Assembly: GCA_029449235.1 (NCBI GenBank)
Contig: JANATG010000009.1
Span: 1,798,001-1,862,000, forward strand
Direction of reading: 5' to 3'
Origin: Linnemannia schmuckeri
Taxonomy: Eukaryota > Mortierellomycota > Mortierellomycetes > Mortierellales > Mortierellaceae
DNA: 64,000 nt
Shown: in pieces, positions 1 through 10,072 of the stretch
How the letters are laid out: every line of letters starts with the position of its first letter
Position numbering within the stretch: the first letter of the stretch is position 1
Program-made: the position numbers and the translations under genes
The notes under the pieces: generated by a model
What the model was told of the DNA's origin: nothing
The model's database searches: none
What the model saw: the letters and a program-made list of their open reading frames with translations, nothing else

Positions 1-131
1 TTGTACCTCGATCCTCGTATCCGTGCACAAGAGCCAATACATGCTTAACACAAGAAAAAACAATCGAAATTGGAAAACAAAATTTACTAACGGCTCGACT
101 GTTTCTTTTCTGCTCACTTCTCCCTTTTTAG

Positions 132-1998
132 CGCTGAGTTCCTTGCTGGTTCCCACTTCGATGTCCGTGTCGAGGTCCACGCCGAGAATGATGCCAAGCC
201 CAACACCGACTACTCCTTGACCATCGAGAAGCTCAAGGGTAGTCAGAAGGAGAATAAGCACGGCAACAAGTCCAAGGCTGTTGACTTCTCCAAGTGGTCC
301 AAGGTCAAGCCCAGCGCCCAGGAGTCCTGGGACTTTACCTACACCAAGGATGCCGCCGCCTACTGGAAGGTCCAGGACGGTGACAAGTCCGCCCGCACCA
401 ACGTCCACGTCGCCTCGACCGCCTGGCGCAAGGTCCAGATCAGCGAGCCCGGTACCTACAAGGTCGTCCTCAAGTACAACAACGGCAAGAAGACCGAGGC
501 CATCTGGACCGTCAACCCCACCCAAAAGCGCAAGGCCAAGAACGTCATCCTCTTCATTGGTGACGGTATGACCTCTGCCATGATCACCGCCGCCCGTTTG
601 ATCTCCAAGCCCCACACCAGCGGAAAGTACACCAAGCACATGCACATGGACCAGTTCCCCGTCCTCGGCCACGTCATGACCCACTCCTTGGATTCCTTGA
701 TTACCGACTCTGCCAACTCGGCCTCGGCCTACAACACTGGCCACAAGTCCTCTGCCGGTGCCTTGGGTGTCTATCCCGATTCGTCCGCCTCGCCCTTCGA
801 TGACCCTAAGCAGGAGCTCATCGCCGAGTTGTTGCGCCGCCGCTCCAAGAAGAACGGTGGTGCCGGAGGTGTCGGTATCGTCACCACCGCTGAGGTCCAG
901 GATGCTACCCCCGCTGCCGTCTACGCCCACACCCGCAACCGTGACGAGAAGGCCACCATTGTCGACCAGATGATCCACGGTGCCAACCCCGTCGTTGCCG
1001 ATGTCATCCTCGGAGGTGGTGGAAAGTACTTCCACTCCAAGACCGGAGGCAAGTCCCTCAACGGTACCGACTACTACGCTGCCTACTCCAAGGAGCGCGG
1101 TTACAAGGTCGTCAACGACCGCGATGCTCTCTTGAAGTACAAGGGCAAGGACCCCCTCCTCGGAATCTTCCACTCTGGCAACATGGATGTCTGGCTGGAC
1201 CGCAACGTCTACAAGGAGAACGTCAAGAAGACCGCCTCTGACCCCACCGGTACTGGTCTCCCCGCCCTCAACCAGCCCAACTTGGACGAGATGGTCATCA
1301 AGGGTCTTGAGGTCTTGGACAAGCGCCACCGCAAGGAGGGTTGGTTCCTCATGGCCGAGGCCGCCTCCGTTGATAAGATGATGCACCCCCTCGACTACGA
1401 TCGCGCCCTTGCTGATCTTTTGGAGTTGGACAAGACCGTCGGCAAGACCAAGGAGTGGCTCAAGCGCAACAAGCTCGACAAGGACACCTTGATCCTCGTC
1501 ACTGCCGACCACGCCCACTCGTTCGATGTCTACGGTTCCGTCGACACTCAGTACTTCAACTCTTTCTCCGACTCTGAGGAGCTCGAGAAGAAGAACTCGA
1601 TCGGTACCTATGAGAACTCTGGCTGGCCCTCGTACGTTGATGCCGATGGTGATGGTTTCCCCGACTCCTGGGATGTCCGCTACACCTTGGCTGCCGGCAC
1701 TGCTGCCTTCCCCACCCACCGTGAGGACTTCCAGGTCAGCATCAACGGCTCCCGTGTCCCTGCCGTTGCCACCACCAACTCCCACCACCACTACCCTGTC
1801 TTTGAGGCCAACCCCACCTCTGACCCCCACGGAATCAACAAGGGCTCAACCTTGGGCACAACCGAGTCCGTCGGTGTCCACTCCCTCCAGGATGTCCCCG
1901 TCTTTGCCTCCGGTCCCGGTGCCAACCTGTTTGCCGGCATCCAGGACAACACCGAGATCTTCCACAAGATCGCCGAGGTCTTGGGTCTTGGAAACTAA
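132..1998 (+). CDS. Alkaline phosphatase, 5' end missing
   Basis: Alkaline phosphatase family phosphomonoesterase, using two zinc and one magnesium ion. The long last exon starts after an AG at 130-131 (first full codons read AEFLAGSHFDVRVEV) and runs to TAA at 1996-1998. The start codon and earlier exon(s) lie outside the window or within bases 1-16, so only the C-terminal ~620 residues are seen. Visible hallmarks: NVILFIGDGM, the first metal-binding Asp; DSANSASAYNTGHKSS, holding the nucleophilic serine region; EAASVDKMMH; TADHAHSF; and a late HHHYPVF histidine cluster. The product is probably secreted or vacuolar, but the N-terminus that would carry a signal peptide is missing. Codon use is strongly biased to C/G at third positions, suggesting high expression. 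The family call is firm; the specific substrate is not known. Confidence 0.9.
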
Positions 1999-3049
1999 AC
2001 TGCTTCTCTTTACCTTTCTTTTTTCTTGTAACGTTAATAAGAATCGAGCATCTCACATATCTTCCTCACATATACCACCAGCACACACACACAATTCATA
2101 CAACAGGTCAAAGAGAATAGGATGACCTTATACAAAGCGTAGAATACTGCTACATCCTTTTTTAACTGTGATCTGAGTAATAAAATAAATAATAATGTAA
2201 AAAAAAAAAAAAAAGCTATGACTTGACTTTTTGATACAATATCATTTCGCTTCGCGTTTGTCTTGATACACCTCCAATGTCAACGTGTTCATTACCAAGG
2301 TGAGTAAGACTAACCGAGTCGAAGCGATCAAACCTGGATTTTTTTTTGCCTTTCCGCTACTTTACTGTTCAAGGTTTGACTTGACGAAGACAGTCAACGT
2401 AAGAATGAAAAAACAGGAAGGGCGATCAACCTGGATCGCACTGTCCAATCGATCGAATAAAAAAAAAAAAAAGATCGCAATTCCAGACGACATGTATTTT
2501 AAAGTATGAAGGGCAATCGTGATCAATGGCTATGCAAACGAAGACAGTGACAACTGTCAGACCAATAAGGAAGCAAAAATGACAGAAAAAAATATACAGA
2601 AGGCAAAGTTGAATAGCAACGTTCAAGGTCAAGTCCCGAGCCCATCTGCAAGTCCAAAATCATTGTATGTTCGTCTCCTTGCATTGTTTCCGTACCATAA
2701 CAATGATTTGAAGAGTAAACACAAAGTGGTGCTTAAGGATACCATTTTGGTGGATGAGGGACAGTCGTTTTTTGTTTGACTTTGTAGACAAGATTTGTTT
2801 TTAGACATCATTGATACGCAACTTCCTCGCTGTATGCCTTGGGAATTCATGCTTCTACTTTGGAAGAACATAGACCTACCTGGCGAGCCACTCACATTTC
2901 CAATCGTTTCCTTATTTTCCTCCGAGATTCACAAATGAGATCTTTGTTGCGAAAAGAAGAAATTATGCACATGTTGAGGTTTGTTGTCATTTATTATTGC
3001 GTTGACTAGAGCAGGTCCTGCTCTTTGTCCTTTTCGGGAATATCCCTGA
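1999..3049. other. Intergenic, convergent 3' regions
   Basis: About 1 kb between the alkaline phosphatase stop and the stop of the minus-strand gene at 3050. It is AT-rich with A-runs near 2199-2214 and 2459-2472. Short open frames on both strands lack start context, splice consistency or protein-like composition. I see no gene. Confidence 0.6.
2179..2184 (+). terminator. Poly(A) signal candidate of alkaline phosphatase
   Basis: AATAAA lies about 180 nt past the stop codon, in an AT-rich stretch ending in a run of about 15 A. Position and context fit a 3' processing signal; no transcript evidence is available. Confidence 0.4.
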
Positions 3050-3598
3050 TTACACAAACTCGCCTCGACCTCCCAAGGGATGCTGAATCCGTTGTGCCTT
3101 GAGTGTCGAAATCTCATCTTCTAGATCCTTGAGTCTCCGGTTCGATGAGATCTTGTATTCTTCCAGAGCCAGGTGGTGATAGGCCAGATGCAATAGCAGC
3201 GTCGCGGCGGTAGAGTAGATGATGATGTTCAACACGGGTCCTCCGTATCTGTCGAATGCAGAGCCGCCACTTGTGTAGGATCGAAACCTCCGTGATGCTG
3301 CTTCTGAGGTCGAGGTTGAGGAAGCGGCGGCTGAAGAAGAAGAGGATTGGAAAAAGTTGGCGGCGGAGGGGCTGTTTCCGATATCCATGGGGATTGGCCG
3401 TGGGACTCGAGCAGGTTCTGGTACGGGTGTTTGGTTGGCGGTGGTGGATTTTGAGGATGAGAAAGTGCGGCGGACGAAGGGTGTTCTTGTTGTTGATGCG
3501 GCAGGTGTGGATGCGGATGTTGTCTGGAGAGCCTGGGACATGACTTGACTTGCCCGTACTGATGTCCTAAATGTGTTGATTCCTGTCCGCGCGAACAT
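3050..3598 (-). CDS. Unrecognised mitochondrial-type single-pass membrane protein
   Basis: Single-exon frame of 182 codons starting at ATG 3598. I do not recognise a family. Residues 1-50 are rich in Ser, Thr, Arg and Ala with almost no acidic residues and include RRTFSSSKS, which fits a mitochondrial import presequence. A Pro/Ser/Ala-rich linker with a run of serines follows to about residue 110. One hydrophobic segment (NIIIYSTAATLLLHLAYHHL) at about 123-145 is followed by a charged, heptad-like C-terminus (ISSNRRLKDLEDEISTLKAQ) that could form a short coiled coil. This topology resembles small inner-membrane assembly factors such as the INA complex, but that is only a resemblance. It is transcribed away from the acyl carrier protein gene 710 bp upstream, so the two may share a promoter region. 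Confidence 0.65.
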   Translation of the reverse strand: MFARTGINTFRTSVRASQVMSQALQTTSASTPAASTTRTPFVRRTFSSSKSTTANQTPVPEPARVPRPIPMDIGNSPSAANFFQSSSSSAAASSTSTSEAASRRFRSYTSGGSAFDRYGGPVLNIIIYSTAATLLLHLAYHHLALEEYKISSNRRLKDLEDEISTLKAQRIQHPLGGRGEFV

Positions 3599-4308
3599 GA
3601 TGTGTGTTGCCTCCTGCTGGGTTATGAGTGAGTTGGTGATGAAGTGGGTGAGAAGAAAAGACGAATCAGGTTAACTTTTGAGACGTTCATCCGCTGACAG
3701 TCACTCTGACAAGGGACAACAATTTTTGGTGATTTTTATTTATTGCCACCAACTTCTTGCAACATTTGCCGCCTTACTTGGGACTTGAAAGAGAGCTCTT
3801 CTTCTTTGTTGCACACTTTCACAACTTATGAACACAGGATTTCCTTCAACCAAATACTTGGAATGGTGTTTGTCTGAAGAGTTAAAAAGAGAGTTATCTG
3901 CACGACAGAGGGACTTGTTGAGTGACCTGGGGTCGTGCGAGCTCAACACCTTGTGCCTCAGATCAGGATTTGCGCCCTTTGCATAGCCTTTTGCATATAC
4001 CATTGGGTGGCTATGAGCGAAGATCAGAAGCGGTACCGCGCCGATCTGAAGTGGAGTTGCTATCCAGCGTACCTTGTCGAACAAGGGTTCCTTTTTTTTG
4101 TTCCTGGCCGGGGTGGAGAACAAATTTCCTTTTTCATCGCAAAAGCTTCCAACTTTTAAAAAAAGAAAGTGACGTCACTGTTTTCGCTTAGAGCGAGCAT
4201 TTTCAGCATCAACCTTTCCCGTTATTGATCCGCCCTTCCATACTCCCACTCCTCTCTACTCTACTCCCGCCAACCTCACCAAATCCACCCAACAACCCAC
4301 ATCCAACC
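3599..4308. promoter_or_regulatory. Divergent promoter region
   Basis: 710 bp separates the divergent starts of the minus-strand membrane protein (3598) and acyl carrier protein (4309). The last 90 bases before 4309 are almost purely C/T/A (CTCCCACTCCTCTCTACTC type), the leader style seen before most plus-strand starts here. No TATA box is clear. Short open frames inside it look spurious. Confidence 0.45.
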
Positions 4309-5382
4309 ATGTTCAGAGCCATCCGCCCCGCTGCCCTCTACCGCTCTGCGGCCCTCTACAAGACTGCCCCTGTCGTCGTCGCCAGAAACGCCATGGCCCT
4401 GAACTTTGCCCGCACCTACGCCTCCGCCGGCCTTGCCCGTTCGGATGTCGAGAAGCGTGTCTTGGATATCTTGGCTGGATTCAACAAGATCGACGCCAAC
4501 AAGGTAATCAAACGAAAATAACTAAAAAGCCGAACGAACTTACAGGAGGAGTGCTGAGCGAATCACAACAACCTCAAGACTGCAGCTGCAAGGAAGGAAG
4601 CAAAACAAAAAAAACAGAAAAACAGAAATCCCGAAGTCCCGCCATGGGTAGGGTTGATCCGTGCCTTACAGGAAAAAATACTATGTGTGATGGACTTAAC
4701 CCAGGAGTAAGGATCTTTTCACAACATAAACCGAAGCGCACCAACAACTACTGGACGACCCTTTACGCGCAGCAACAACCAACTTCATCGACAAGCACTC
4801 TGTCATCGCGTGCGCAGCCCTCTATTTTTCTCGCTGATCCGGCTCCTCCGGACCTTCAAGGAAAGGACCAAGAAGGTTGAGAAGAGACCTATACCGGAAA
4901 AAATGACAAACTAGGTTGTTTTCATAGGATTCCGATATTTCACCAATTCACACCCACCATTTCTTTTAACGCTGGAACGACCACTATAACAACACATACT
5001 CGTCGCCGGACCTGCGCTGGGTTTTCTCTGTTTATATATCGAAGAAGTACAAGCAATCATTGGACGAACAACTTTCGGAAATCAGGATCTCCATAAAGCA
5101 ACAACAGCACCTTTTCAAGATCTCCGATCCGGACACACTGTCTATTCTTTACAGACTTCACAATACTCACCTCTTATTTTCTATACGCTCCTCCACCTAC
5201 TATAGATCGCTCTCAAGGCCAACTTCAACTCTGATCTCGGTTTGGACTCTTTGGATACTGTCGAGGTTGTCATGGCCATTGAGGAGGAGTTCTCGATCGA
5301 GATCCCCGATAAGGATGCCGATGAGATCAAGTCTGCCGAGCAGGCCGTTGAGTACATCTCCAAGCGCGATGATGCTCACTAA
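4309..5382 (+). CDS. ACP1: Mitochondrial acyl carrier protein (complex I subunit NDUFAB1/Acp1)
   Basis: Carries growing acyl chains in mitochondrial type II fatty acid and lipoate synthesis and is also a subunit of respiratory complex I and a partner of LYR-motif assembly proteins. Exons 4309-4503 and 5206-5382 (donor GTAATC, acceptor TATAG) give 123 residues. The first ~45 residues form an Arg/Ala-rich mitochondrial presequence; the carrier domain follows. The join reads [19 protein letters not shown], restoring the family signature with the phosphopantetheine-accepting Ser in DSLD. The C-terminus ([19 protein letters not shown]) matches ACP helices 2 and 3. The 702-nt intron is very long for so small a gene and splits the domain just before the DSL motif. 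The identification is firm; alternative internal exons cannot be excluded. Confidence 0.93.
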
Positions 5383-5688
5383 ATATTGCTCGCTGTCGTT
5401 CTTTTTTCCTTTTTGTTTCTTTCATCCACTCCTCCTCTCACTTCCCTTTTTTTGTTAGAAGAAAAATATACATCCTTTCCACTCAAATCTTGCTGCCTGT
5501 TACTTCTTACTTGTACTGAGTTCATGTATTACTTACTACTCACGATATTTCAACGTATTGAAAAAAACATTCCCAGGACAAACAGGATACATACGATCGA
5601 TCGGAGGAGAAGAAATCGGCGAGCGATATTCCGAGAAAAAGATATGAAGATCTGTGCTCCAAGGTCTACAAAAAAACACCGAGGATAA
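5383..5688. other. Convergent intergenic spacer
   Basis: 306 bp between the converging ends of acyl carrier protein and UreD. T-rich just after the ACP stop. No gene is seen and no poly(A) hexamer stands out. Confidence 0.6.
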
Positions 5689-7362
5689 TCATCGGAATGC
5701 GCGTTCCCAGGTGGCACGTCCTCCAAACAACTGGTCAATCACCGAAAGTCCTTCTACACCAACATCGCCTCCTTGACCGATTCCGACTGCCGATCCGTGA
5801 GTTGACGATTTTTTCATGCGACGAGCAATCTCCCCGGCATCCTCCTCCTCATGGTCACTATCATCCATCAGCTTGTTGCTCTTACTCTCCTGCAGCTCGT
5901 GCTCCTCAAATAATGACTTCAAGAAATCCTGCATCTGCTCGATTCCTTGAGATGCCATCTTGACCACCATAGCCTTCATCATCATCCGTTTCCTCCTGGG
6001 TACAAAGGTTGTATCCGAAGCGGCAGAGGGGCGAGGGATTTGGACGATGGTGGCGCTCCAGAGGACTGGGTAATCCGGGCGGAGCTCGGGTTTCTGGCCA
6101 GGGTAGATGGTAATATGTTCGAACCGTTTGAGGATGTATTGTTGGAGACGTTCGGTTTTGGGACCCATGATGAACAACGATCCGATGGTTGAGTGGGGGT
6201 AGAGTGAGGGTGCGTAGGAGGTCATCTTGGGGGCCAATGTCGGCTTTTGAGTCGTGCTGACAGCTGAAGGTTGTTGTTGAGATGTGGATGTTGGTGTAGC
6301 TGAACCCGCAGGAGACGACGACGATGGGGAAGACGTCTTGGATTTGGAGGATGGCATGGGTGGGTTGTGCTCGATCAGGAAGCCGTCCCGGAAGATAACT
6401 GGTCCGCCTGCGGCCCTGTCCGCAACATCCCGAGGATCTTCTTCCTCTACAAACTCTTCCTCTTCACCCTCTGATATTTCCTGGGCCTTGGGTTGATCCG
6501 ATCCGGTAGTATTCGATGATGCTTCAGATTCAGGCTCGAGTTCTGCCCACCGGACAACCAATCGCCATTCAGCCCTCCGAGCCTTCCACCGCTCCTCTTC
6601 TCCGCGCCCTCCTGCAATCCAGTCTAAAACAACACAGTTCGGTAACTCTTCCTCCAGATCTTCCTCCTCCCCCTGCCTGCCTTCCAACAATCTCAAACGT
6701 TCCATCTGATCCCTAACCATACTTTCTGCTCCTGCACCTCTTGCTCCTGCAGAAAGGTGACGCCTGCTCCGTTGTGCCTGCAACAGAATCTCATGCCTCA
6801 AAAAGACACTCGAGTCCTCACATGCCACAACCGCAGGTCCCAGAAACAAGAACACTCCTCCAGGACCCACAGTACTGTGTAATGTCTGCGAGGCGGGCGG
6901 GTAATCGGCCCGGGGGCTTTTATAGATCTTGGTGTTGCCCTGACCCAGGACTAGGAGCTTTGCGTGGCGTGCCAGGACGAATTGGAGGTCTGGGTGATCG
7001 TCTGCCAAAAGACCGCCTCCGTATGTGATCATGTAGACGATCCTTGGTGGTGGTGGTAGCGGTTTTCCCGGTGTTGCTGTTCCTGCGGTTGTTGTGAGCG
7101 TAGTGGTTGTTTCGGAGTTTGCATGTGCATCAGGGATCGTAGGAGAAGCGGCAGCGGAAGGAGAAGGAGAAAGGGCGGTGTTGACAGAGGCGGGGGACAT
7201 GAGTTTGAGAGGATAGGAGGCACGGAGGGACTCGATCTGAGTTAGGCTGGTCTTGGAGCGAGTGGTTGCCTTGAGAAAGTTCTGGGAGACGACGGCGACG
7301 GTTGTTGGACCTGTCGAGACGACTCGGGTCTTCAGGTGTGCAGACGCAGGTTGGAATGCCAT
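5689..7362 (-). CDS. ureD: Urease accessory protein UreD
   Basis: UreD (UreH) family chaperone that, with UreF and UreG, delivers nickel to apo-urease. It is one uninterrupted frame of 557 codons. I place the start at ATG 7362 (MAFQPASAHLKTRVVS) rather than at upstream in-frame codons, because the upstream 46 codons are hydrophobic and translated from a T-rich leader. Family hallmarks: TYGGGLLADDHPDLQF (about 100), LVLGQGNTKIYKSP (about 125), and TVGPGGVFLFLGPAVVACEDS, followed by a charged insertion and VVLDWIAGGRGEEERW. At over 550 residues it is longer than bacterial UreD (~270), owing to low-complexity inserts: an acidic stretch (EGEEEEFVEEEDP) and a Ser/Pro/Thr-rich loop around residues 330-370. 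Urease and UreF/UreG are not in the window. Calpain lies upstream on the same strand. Confidence 0.85.
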   Translation of the reverse strand: MAFQPASAHLKTRVVSTGPTTVAVVSQNFLKATTRSKTSLTQIESLRASYPLKLMSPASVNTALSPSPSAAASPTIPDAHANSETTTTLTTTAGTATPGKPLPPPPRIVYMITYGGGLLADDHPDLQFVLARHAKLLVLGQGNTKIYKSPRADYPPASQTLHSTVGPGGVFLFLGPAVVACEDSSVFLRHEILLQAQRSRRHLSAGARGAGAESMVRDQMERLRLLEGRQGEEEDLEEELPNCVVLDWIAGGRGEEERWKARRAEWRLVVRWAELEPESEASSNTTGSDQPKAQEISEGEEEEFVEEEDPRDVADRAAGGPVIFRDGFLIEHNPPMPSSKSKTSSPSSSSPAGSATPTSTSQQQPSAVSTTQKPTLAPKMTSYAPSLYPHSTIGSLFIMGPKTERLQQYILKRFEHITIYPGQKPELRPDYPVLWSATIVQIPRPSAASDTTFVPRRKRMMMKAMVVKMASQGIEQMQDFLKSLFEEHELQESKSNKLMDDSDHEEEDAGEIARRMKKSSTHGSAVGIGQGGDVGVEGLSVIDQLFGGRATWERAFR

Positions 7363-7772
7363 TCTGCTACTTTTTTTTTTTTTTGTTTTCTTTTGAATGC
7401 AAGAAAAAGAATGTAGACTGAAGAGATTAAGGTGAACAAAAGATGAGAGAAAGAGGAAGATGGAGAGAAGCTGATAAGGAATGAAGAGTGAGTAAGTCAA
7501 GTGAGTAAGAAAGTCGCACCAAAGGGAAAGTGAAGATAAAAAACAAGCACCGAAAAGTACGAAGGGACTCAGGAACCAGTTATCTCAATCAGTCACGTGT
7601 AAGTGTGCATACAATATTATCATCCATGAGAACAACTTTTTTTTTTTGTTGTTATTTTTTCGCGTCTAGTTTGGTGCAGGCTCATGAAAGAAGGCAGAAA
7701 CCCTGTATATGACATGATCTGTTTATTTATATGAAAAGGTAAATATACAATGATAATAATACAACAACCCTC
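7363..7772. other. Intergenic between calpain and ureD
   Basis: 410 bp between the calpain stop and the UreD start, both on the minus strand. It holds the UreD leader, with an 11-base T run at 7371 reading as an A run on the coding strand, and the calpain 3' region. No gene is seen. Confidence 0.55.
7722..7727 (-). terminator. Poly(A) signal candidate of calpain
   Basis: On the minus strand this reads AATAAA, 46 nt past the calpain stop, in an AT-rich stretch. Confidence 0.45.
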
Positions 7773-10072
7773 CTACTCTTCCTTGAGTTCCTCAGGCTCG
7801 GCCACCAGCTCCTTCTTGTCCGCAAGAGTGGCAGTAACACCCTCGAGATCACCCTTTCCCTCCTCCCTCTCTGCAAGCTCAGCAGCCTTGGCCGCGGCCG
7901 CAGCACTACGCAAGGGGTGCTCGCCAGGAATGCCCTCCAACGAAGCGTTCGCGTCATGACTGTAGACGCGAAGACCAAGCATCAACTGCCAGTTCACTTC
8001 GTCAAGCTCGACCTTCTCCTCCTCATAGTCCTCATCGTCCACGCCCAAGAGAGTGCGGCCAGTGACGCGGGCCTGAGACATCTTGCGGATCAAGGATGCC
8101 TTGCGCTGCTGGAACATGTACGAGCTCTTGTCCATCTTGACCTGTTCGACCACCACCTGGACTCCACTGTCGCGCGTCGCAGGGCTGACGGCATTTTCTT
8201 CCTCCTCGTCGCTGTCATCGCCATGGGTGATGTCAGTGGGCTCGCGAATCACATGGGGGATGACAGTGTACTTGCCGGCCTTGAGATGCAACTCACAGCT
8301 GACGCTGCGCTTCGAGTAGGGGACAAAGATCTTGGCGCGCTTGACCAGGTTGCCCTCGTCGTCGTAGACGTGGAACGAAAGGGTGTTGTCAAACTCCGAG
8401 CCAAAGGACCCATAGTAGCGGGTATCGGGCTGACACAAGACAATGACGGTCTTGGAGGTCTTTGTGAGCTCAAATGCATAATGGCCGCTGGAGCGGGGCG
8501 AGACATTGTAGGGGATCCAGCTAGAGGCGACGGACCAGGTGGCATCAAAGACACGGCAGCGGTCCAGGGTGGTGAAGATGCGCAAGAAATCCCTGTAGGG
8601 CATCCAGAAGCGACCGTCGTTCTTGTCCTCGTGCTTGAGTGCCTCCATTGCCTCGGGGGTCCACTTCTCAGACTGGTCCGACCAGTCTCCGTTCCACTCG
8701 ATCTTGCCCCAAGGGTTGCGAACCTGAGAAAAAATATAGCGGGAATATTGTTTTAGTTGTTTGTTTTTTTTCCTTTCTTGCCTCCCTGGAAAAAAATTAT
8801 TAATAGCCGATCGCATTCGCATGAAATGAACTCTTACATGGACAAGACGCTCGCCCTGATACTCGGCAACGTTGAGGACACTGTAGGCATGCCCGCTCTG
8901 GATTCCGTGCTTCTCAGGGTTCTCCTCCTCGAATCCAATGCTGCATCCCATCAGCGTGTGCTTGTTGACCTCCTTCATCTCCTCCTCCCAGAAGCGGTCC
9001 CGGTCCAAGATATCACTGGTAAACATGATCGAGGCAATACCGCCGGTCAAATCCTCGATACCCTCGGCGGTGAATCCTCCGTCCAATGACTCGTAATCTC
9101 CATGGATCTTGGCATAGGCCTTCTCCATGAGAGGCAACCACGACTCGCGTTCCTCATGGCACTTGCTAAAGTACAGCTCACGACGGCCCGAGAGCTTGTC
9201 GATCTTGTACAGGACCTGGTCATCGACAACAGTCGAAACCCAGTCGCCATCCTTGAAGAAGATGAATCCGTAAACGCCGACCTGCTCGTTCCTCTTCACA
9301 CAGAGCTGTTCCAAGAGTCCTGGGATGTTGGAGATCACAGCCAAAGATGCGACAAACCAGCAATCGCCCACAGAGCCCTATTTTTTTTCAACAAGTAGTG
9401 AAAAGAGTGGCGGGATATTAGAGTTTGCGATGGGAGTACCCAAAAGGCACAGAAAGAGATGGATTTTGTTACAGCCTCCGTCTGACCCACTTCTCTTTCA
9501 TGACCAATTTTTTTTTGTTCTCGCTTTTTCTTTCTTTTCCCGTTGTTGTTTACAACGGCGGTGTCTGCGCGGGAAGATGGCAGGGCTAAAGGTACATTTT
9601 TGATTTTTTTAGTATGTATGTGTGTGTGTGCGTCGATTCAAAAATCTGTCCTTTCCTTGTCCCCATTGTCATCCTTGCTCCTTCCTCCAGTCAAAAAAAA
9701 ACATACCTGCTGAATATCATCAGGACTGGCACCGTTCAAGAAGAAGACGGGTTTGCGGAACAGATCAGGGATGCGCTTGGTACCAGCAATGTCGGGGTAA
9801 ACGGTCTCGCTGATCAAGGAGTTGTAGAGGCAGTTGCGGCGGTCGTTCAGGAGATCGAACTTGGCATCACGGAAACGGCAGTTATTCTCGAGACACTCCT
9901 GGACAATGGCATCGACCTTGGCCTCACAGGCCTTGCGGGCGGCAGTCATGGCAGACGTGGCAACCAGGGTGACTGAGGGCATTTGGAGAGTCTTGTTGTG
10001 CTTGGCCTGGGCAGCCTTGGCGGCCTCAGCCTCTCTGGCGATCCTCTTTGTAGCCTTGAACTTTCTGGCCAT
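7773..10072 (-). CDS. Calpain-type cysteine protease
   Basis: Papain-superfamily intracellular protease of the calpain (C2) family. Exons, in coding order: 10072-9707, 9377-8838, 8723-7773; 618 residues. Exon 1 starts MARKFKATKRIAREAEAA and encodes a basic, helical N-terminus. The first splice rebuilds QQGSVGDCWF with catalytic Cys128; exon 2 ends just after SGHAYSVL with catalytic His285; exon 3 opens with VRNPWG carrying catalytic Asn305. All three catalytic residues are therefore present. After the protease core (to about 380) comes a C2-like domain III (SGHYAFELTKTSKTVIVLCQPDTRYYG; FHVYDDEGNLV). The C-terminal ~110 residues are acidic and Glu/Lys-rich. No penta-EF-hand or MIT domain is seen, so it is an atypical calpain, unlike yeast Rim13 in architecture. 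The family is certain; its physiological role is not readable. Confidence 0.92.

Noticed and set aside
2519..2779. Small 86-codon plus-strand gene
   Set aside because: No start context, no recognisable content and an overlapping frame on the other strand of equal quality.
7917..8756. 279-codon frame opposite calpain
   Set aside because: Antisense shadow of the calpain last exon, whose catalytic motifs are unambiguous.
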